Shown here in pieces: positions 59,901-64,000 of a DNA stretch of 64,000 bases (position 1 is the stretch's first letter; each line of letters begins with the position of its first letter). The notes below the pieces were generated by a model. The model did not search any database. It was not told the origin of the DNA and was given only the letters and a program-made list of their open reading frames with translations. Source of the DNA: Aurelia coerulea (Eukaryota; Cnidaria; Scyphozoa; Semaeostomeae; Ulmaridae); NCBI GenBank assembly GCA_039566865.1, contig CM076955.1:18335501-18399500 (forward strand), given 5' to 3'. The position numbers and the translations under genes are program-made.

Positions 59901-62900
59901 CTGATTTTGGTGAAAAAGGTAAGCCTATAGCCTTACCTTTTGATGAAAAATAGGCCCATTCAGAAACACCTGATTTTGGTGAAAAAGGTAAGCCTATAGC
60001 CTTACCTTTTGATGAAAAATAGGCCCATTCAGAAACACCTGATGTGGTGAAAAAGGTAAGCCTATAGCCTTACCTTTTGATGAAAAATAGGCCCATTCAG
60101 AAACACCTGATTTTGGTGAAAAAGGTAAGCCTATAGCCTTACCTTTTTGTTGAAAAATAGGCCCATTCAGAAACACCTCATTTTGGTGAAAAAGGTAAGC
60201 CTATAGTCTTACCTTTTGATGGAAAATAGGCCCATTCAGAAATACCTCATTTCGGTGAAAAAGGTAAGCCTATAGCCTTACCTTTTGATAAAAATAGGCC
60301 CATTCAGAAACACCTGATTTTGGTGAAAAAGGTAAGCCTATAGCCTTACCTTTTGATGGAAAATAGGCCCATTCAGAAACACCTGATTTTGGTGAAAAAG
60401 GTCAGCCTATAGCCTTACCTTTTGATGAAAAATAGGCCCATTCAGAAACACCTGATTTTTGTGAAAAAGGTAAGCCTATAGCCTTACCTTTTGATGAAAA
60501 TAGGCCCATTCAGAAACACCTCATTTTGGAGAAAAAGGTAAGCCTATAGTCTTACCTTTTGATGGAAAATAGGCCCATTCAGAAACACCTCATTTTGGTG
60601 AAAAAGGTAAGCCTATAATCTTACCTTTTGATGGAAAATAGGCCCATTCAGAAACACCTAATTTTGGTGCAAAAGGTAAGCCTATAGCCTTACCTTTTGA
60701 TGAAAAATAGGCCCATTCAGAAACACCTGATTTTGGTGAAAAAGGTAAGCCTATAGCCTTACCTTTTGATGGAAAATAGGGCCATTCAGAAACACCTGAT
60801 TTTGGTGAAAAAGGTAAGTCTATAGCCTTACCTTTTGATGGAAAATAGGCCCATTCAGAAACACCTGATTTTGGTGAAAAAGGTAAGCATATAGCCTTAC
60901 CTTTTGATGGAAAATAGGCCCATTCAGAAACACCTGATTTTGGTGAAAAAGGTAAGTCTATAGCCTTAACTTTTGATGGAAAATAGGCCCATTCAGAAAC
61001 ACCTCATTTTGGTGAAAAAGGTAAGCCTATAGCCTTACCTTTTGATGGAAAATAGGCCCATTCAGAAACACCTCATTTTGGTGAAAAAGGTAAGCCTATA
61101 GCCTTACCTTTTGATGGAAAATAGGCCCATTCAGAAACACCTGATTTTGGTGAAAAAGGTAAGCCTATAGCCTTACCTTTTGATGAAAAATAGGCCCATT
61201 CAGAAACACCTGATTTGGTGAAAAAGGTAAGCCTATAGCCTTACCTTTTGATGGAAAATAGGCCCATTCAGAAACACCTGATTTTGGTGAAAAAGGTAAG
61301 CCTATAGCCTTACCTTTTTGTTGAAAAATAGGCCCATTCAGAAACACCTCATTTTGGTGAAAAAGGTAAGCCTATAGTCTTACCTTTTGATCAAAAATAG
61401 GCCCGTTCAGAAACACCTCATTTTTGTGAAAAAGGTAAGCCTATAGCCTTACCTTTTGATGAAAAATAGGCCCATTCAGAAACACCTCATTTTGGTGAAA
61501 AAGGTAAGCCTATAGCCTTACCTTTTGATGAAAAATAGGCCCATTCAGAAACACCTGATTTTGGTGAAAAAGGTCAACCTATAGCCTTACCTTTTGATGA
61601 AAAATAGGCCCATTCAGAAACACCTGATTTTGATGAAAAAGGTAAGCCTATAGCCATACCTTTTGATGAAAATAGGCCCATTCAGAAACACCTCATTTTG
61701 GAGAAAAAGGTAAGCCTATAGCCTTACCTTTTGATGGAAAATAGGCCCATTCAGAAACACCTGATTTTGGTGAAAAAGGTAAGCCTATAATCTTACCTTT
61801 TGATGAAAAATAGGCCCATTCAGAAACACCTGATTTTGGTGAAAAAGTTAAGCCTATAGTCTTACCTATTGATGGAAAATAGGCCCATTCAGAAACACCT
61901 CATTTTGGTGAAAAAGGTAAGCCTATAGTCTTACCTTTTGATGGAAAATAGGCCCATTCAGAAACACCTGATTTTGGTGAAAAAGGTAAGCCTACAGCCT
62001 TACCTTTTGATGAAAAATAGGCCCATTCAGAAACACCTCATTTTGGTGAAAAAGGTAAGCCTATAGTCTTACCTTTTGATGGAAAATAGGCCCATTCAGA
62101 AACACCTCATTTTGGTGAAAAAGGTAAGCCTATAGCCTTACCTTTTGATGAAAAATAGGCCCATTCAGAAACACCTGATTTTGGTGAAAAAGGTAAGCCT
62201 ATAGCCTTACATTTTGATGAAAAATAGGCCCATTCAGAAAAACCTGATTTTGGTGAAAAAGGTAAGCCTATAGTCTTACCTTTTGATGGAAAATAGGCCC
62301 ATTCAGAAACACCTGATTTTGGTGAAAAAGGTAAGCCTATAGCCTTACCTTTTGATGGAAAATAGGCCCGTTCAGAAACACCTCATTTTTGTGAAAAAGG
62401 TAAGCCTATAGCCTTACCTTTTGATGAAAAATAGGCCCATTCAGAAACACCTGATTTTGGTGAAAAAGGTAAGCCTATAGTCTTACCTTTTGATGAAAAT
62501 AGACCCATTCAGAAACACCTGATTTTTGTGAAAAAGGTCAGCCTATAGCCTTACCTTTTGATGAAAAATAGGCCCATTCAGAAACACCTGATTTTGGTGA
62601 AAAAGGTAAGCCTATAGCCTTACCTTTTGATGAAAATAGGCCCATTCAGAAACACCTCATTTTGGAGAAAAAGGTAAGCCTATAGCCTTACCTTTTGATG
62701 GAAAATAGGCCCATTCAGAAACACCTGATTTTGGTGAAAAAGGTAAGCCTATAATCTTACCTTTTGATGAAAAATAGGCCCATTCAGAAACACCTCATTT
62801 TGGTGAAAAAGTTAAGCCTATAGTCTTACCTATTGATGGAAAATAGGCCCATTCAGAAACACCTCATTTTGGTGAAAAAGGTAAGCCTATAGTCTTACCT

Positions 62901-64000
62901 TTTGATGGAAAATAGGCCCATTCAGAAACACCTGATTTTGGTGAAAAAGGTAAGCCTACAGCCTTACCTTTTGATGAAAAATAGGCCCATTCAGAAACAC
63001 CTCATTTTGGTGAAAAAGGTAAGCCTATAGTCTTACCTTTTGATGGAAAATAGGCCCATTCAGAAACACCTCATTTTGGTGAAAAAGGTAAGCCTATAGC
63101 CTTACCTTTTGATGAAAAATAGGCCCATTCAGAAACACCTGATTTTGGTGAAAAAGGTAAGCCTATAGCCTTACGTTTTGATGAAAAATAGGCCCATTCA
63201 GAAAAACCTGATTTTGGTGAAAAAGGTAAGCCTATAGTCTTACCTTTTGATGGAAAATAGGCCCATTCAGAAACACCTGATTTTGGTGAAAAAGGTAAGC
63301 CTATAGCCTTACCTTTTGATGGAAAATAGGCCCGTTCAGAAACACCTCATTTTTGTGAAAAAGGTAAGCCTATAGCCTTACCTTTTGATGAAAAATAGGC
63401 CCATTCAGAAACACCTGATTTTGGTGAAAAAGGTAAGCCTATAGTCTTACCTTTTGATGAAAATAGACCCATTCAGAAACAACTCATTTTGGTGAAAAAG
63501 GTAAGCCTATAGCCTTACCTTTTGATGGAAAATAGGCCCATTCAGAAACACCTCATTTTGGTGAAAAAGGTAAGCCTATAGCCTTACCTCTTGATGAAGA
63601 ATAGGCCCATTCAGAAACACCTGATTTTGGTGAAAAAGGTAAGCCTATAGCCTTACATTTTGATGAAAAATAGGCCCATTCAGAAAAACCTGATTTTGGT
63701 GAAAAAGGTAAGCCTATAGTCTTACCTTTTGATGGAAAATAGGCCCATTCAGAAACACCTGATTTTGGTGAAAAAGGTAAGCCTATAGCCTTACCTTTTG
63801 ATGGAAAATAGGCCCATTCAGAAACACCTGATTTTGGTGAAAAAGGTAAGCCTATAGCCTTACCTTTTTGTTGAAAAATAGGCCCATTCAGAAACACCTC
63901 ATTTTGGTGAAAAAGGTAAGCCTATAGTCTTACCTTTTGATAAAAATAGGCCCATTCAGAAACACCTGATTTTGGTGAAAAAGGTAAGCCTATAGCCTTA
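56975..64000. repeat. ~69 bp satellite array, about 100 units, continuing past the window
   Basis: The unit reads CCTTTTGATGGAAAATAGGC, CCATTCAGAAACACCTGATT, TTGGTGAAAAAGGTAAGCCT, ATAGCCTTA (69 bases). The first unit (about 56975-57040) is diverged, as at an array edge. Variants (GATGG/GATGA, CTCATT/CTGATT, GCCTTA/GTCTTA, one-base indels) are shared by blocks rather than single units. A block of 14 units (~964 bp) recurs directly, seen with TTTTGGAGAAAAAGG at 61700 and 62664. Not coding: frameshifts and TGA stops recur. The HGS 3' end lies only a few hundred bases before it. Confidence 0.97.

Noticed and set aside
56975..64000. CRISPR array
   Set aside because: There are no unique spacers between repeats; units are head-to-tail and the DNA is animal.

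Overview
The window is animal (metazoan) genomic DNA: intron-rich, AT-rich and full of small transposons. It carries two complete genes in tandem on the plus strand. The first is an Axin ortholog (Wnt scaffold; 7 coding exons, 5472-17018, 823 codons). The second is an HGS/Hrs ortholog (ESCRT-0; 17 coding exons, 25547-56509, 1010 codons). I built both by matching exon phases and GT/AG sites by hand; all phases close without a frameshift. The species cannot be named from the sequence. The repeat types and the divergence of both proteins from vertebrates fit a marine invertebrate, perhaps a cnidarian or other early-branching animal; that is inference.

Layout. 1-4.6 kb: repeats upstream of axin (MITEs, tandem repeats). 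4.6-5.47 kb: probable axin promoter and leader. 5.47-17.0 kb: axin. 17.0-25.5 kb: intergenic DNA made largely of repeats, including a ~195 bp tandem array grown from a reverse-transcriptase fragment and a complete non-autonomous hAT element with 8 bp target duplications. 25.5-56.5 kb: HGS, whose introns hold mariner-, hAT- and TTAA-type MITEs, a fold-back family with a CRE site in every full copy, a tRNA-derived SINE, and a 5 kb composite of two unrelated non-LTR retrotransposons joined head to head. 57.0-64.0 kb: a ~69 bp satellite of roughly 100 units with higher-order structure, running off the window.

How the genes relate. Axin scaffolds beta-catenin destruction with GSK3 and APC. Hrs sorts ubiquitinated receptors on endosomes, and multivesicular-body sorting has been linked to GSK3/Axin sequestration during Wnt signalling. 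They are therefore neighbours with connected biology, but nothing in the DNA shows co-regulation.

The most unusual signals are the composite retrotransposon flanked by a single target duplication, the satellite whose every unit carries a splice-donor-like motif on both strands, the 54 bp complete transposon with a 9 bp duplication, and the CRE-bearing fold-back family. Copy numbers, identities and family names are by eye; no search was run.
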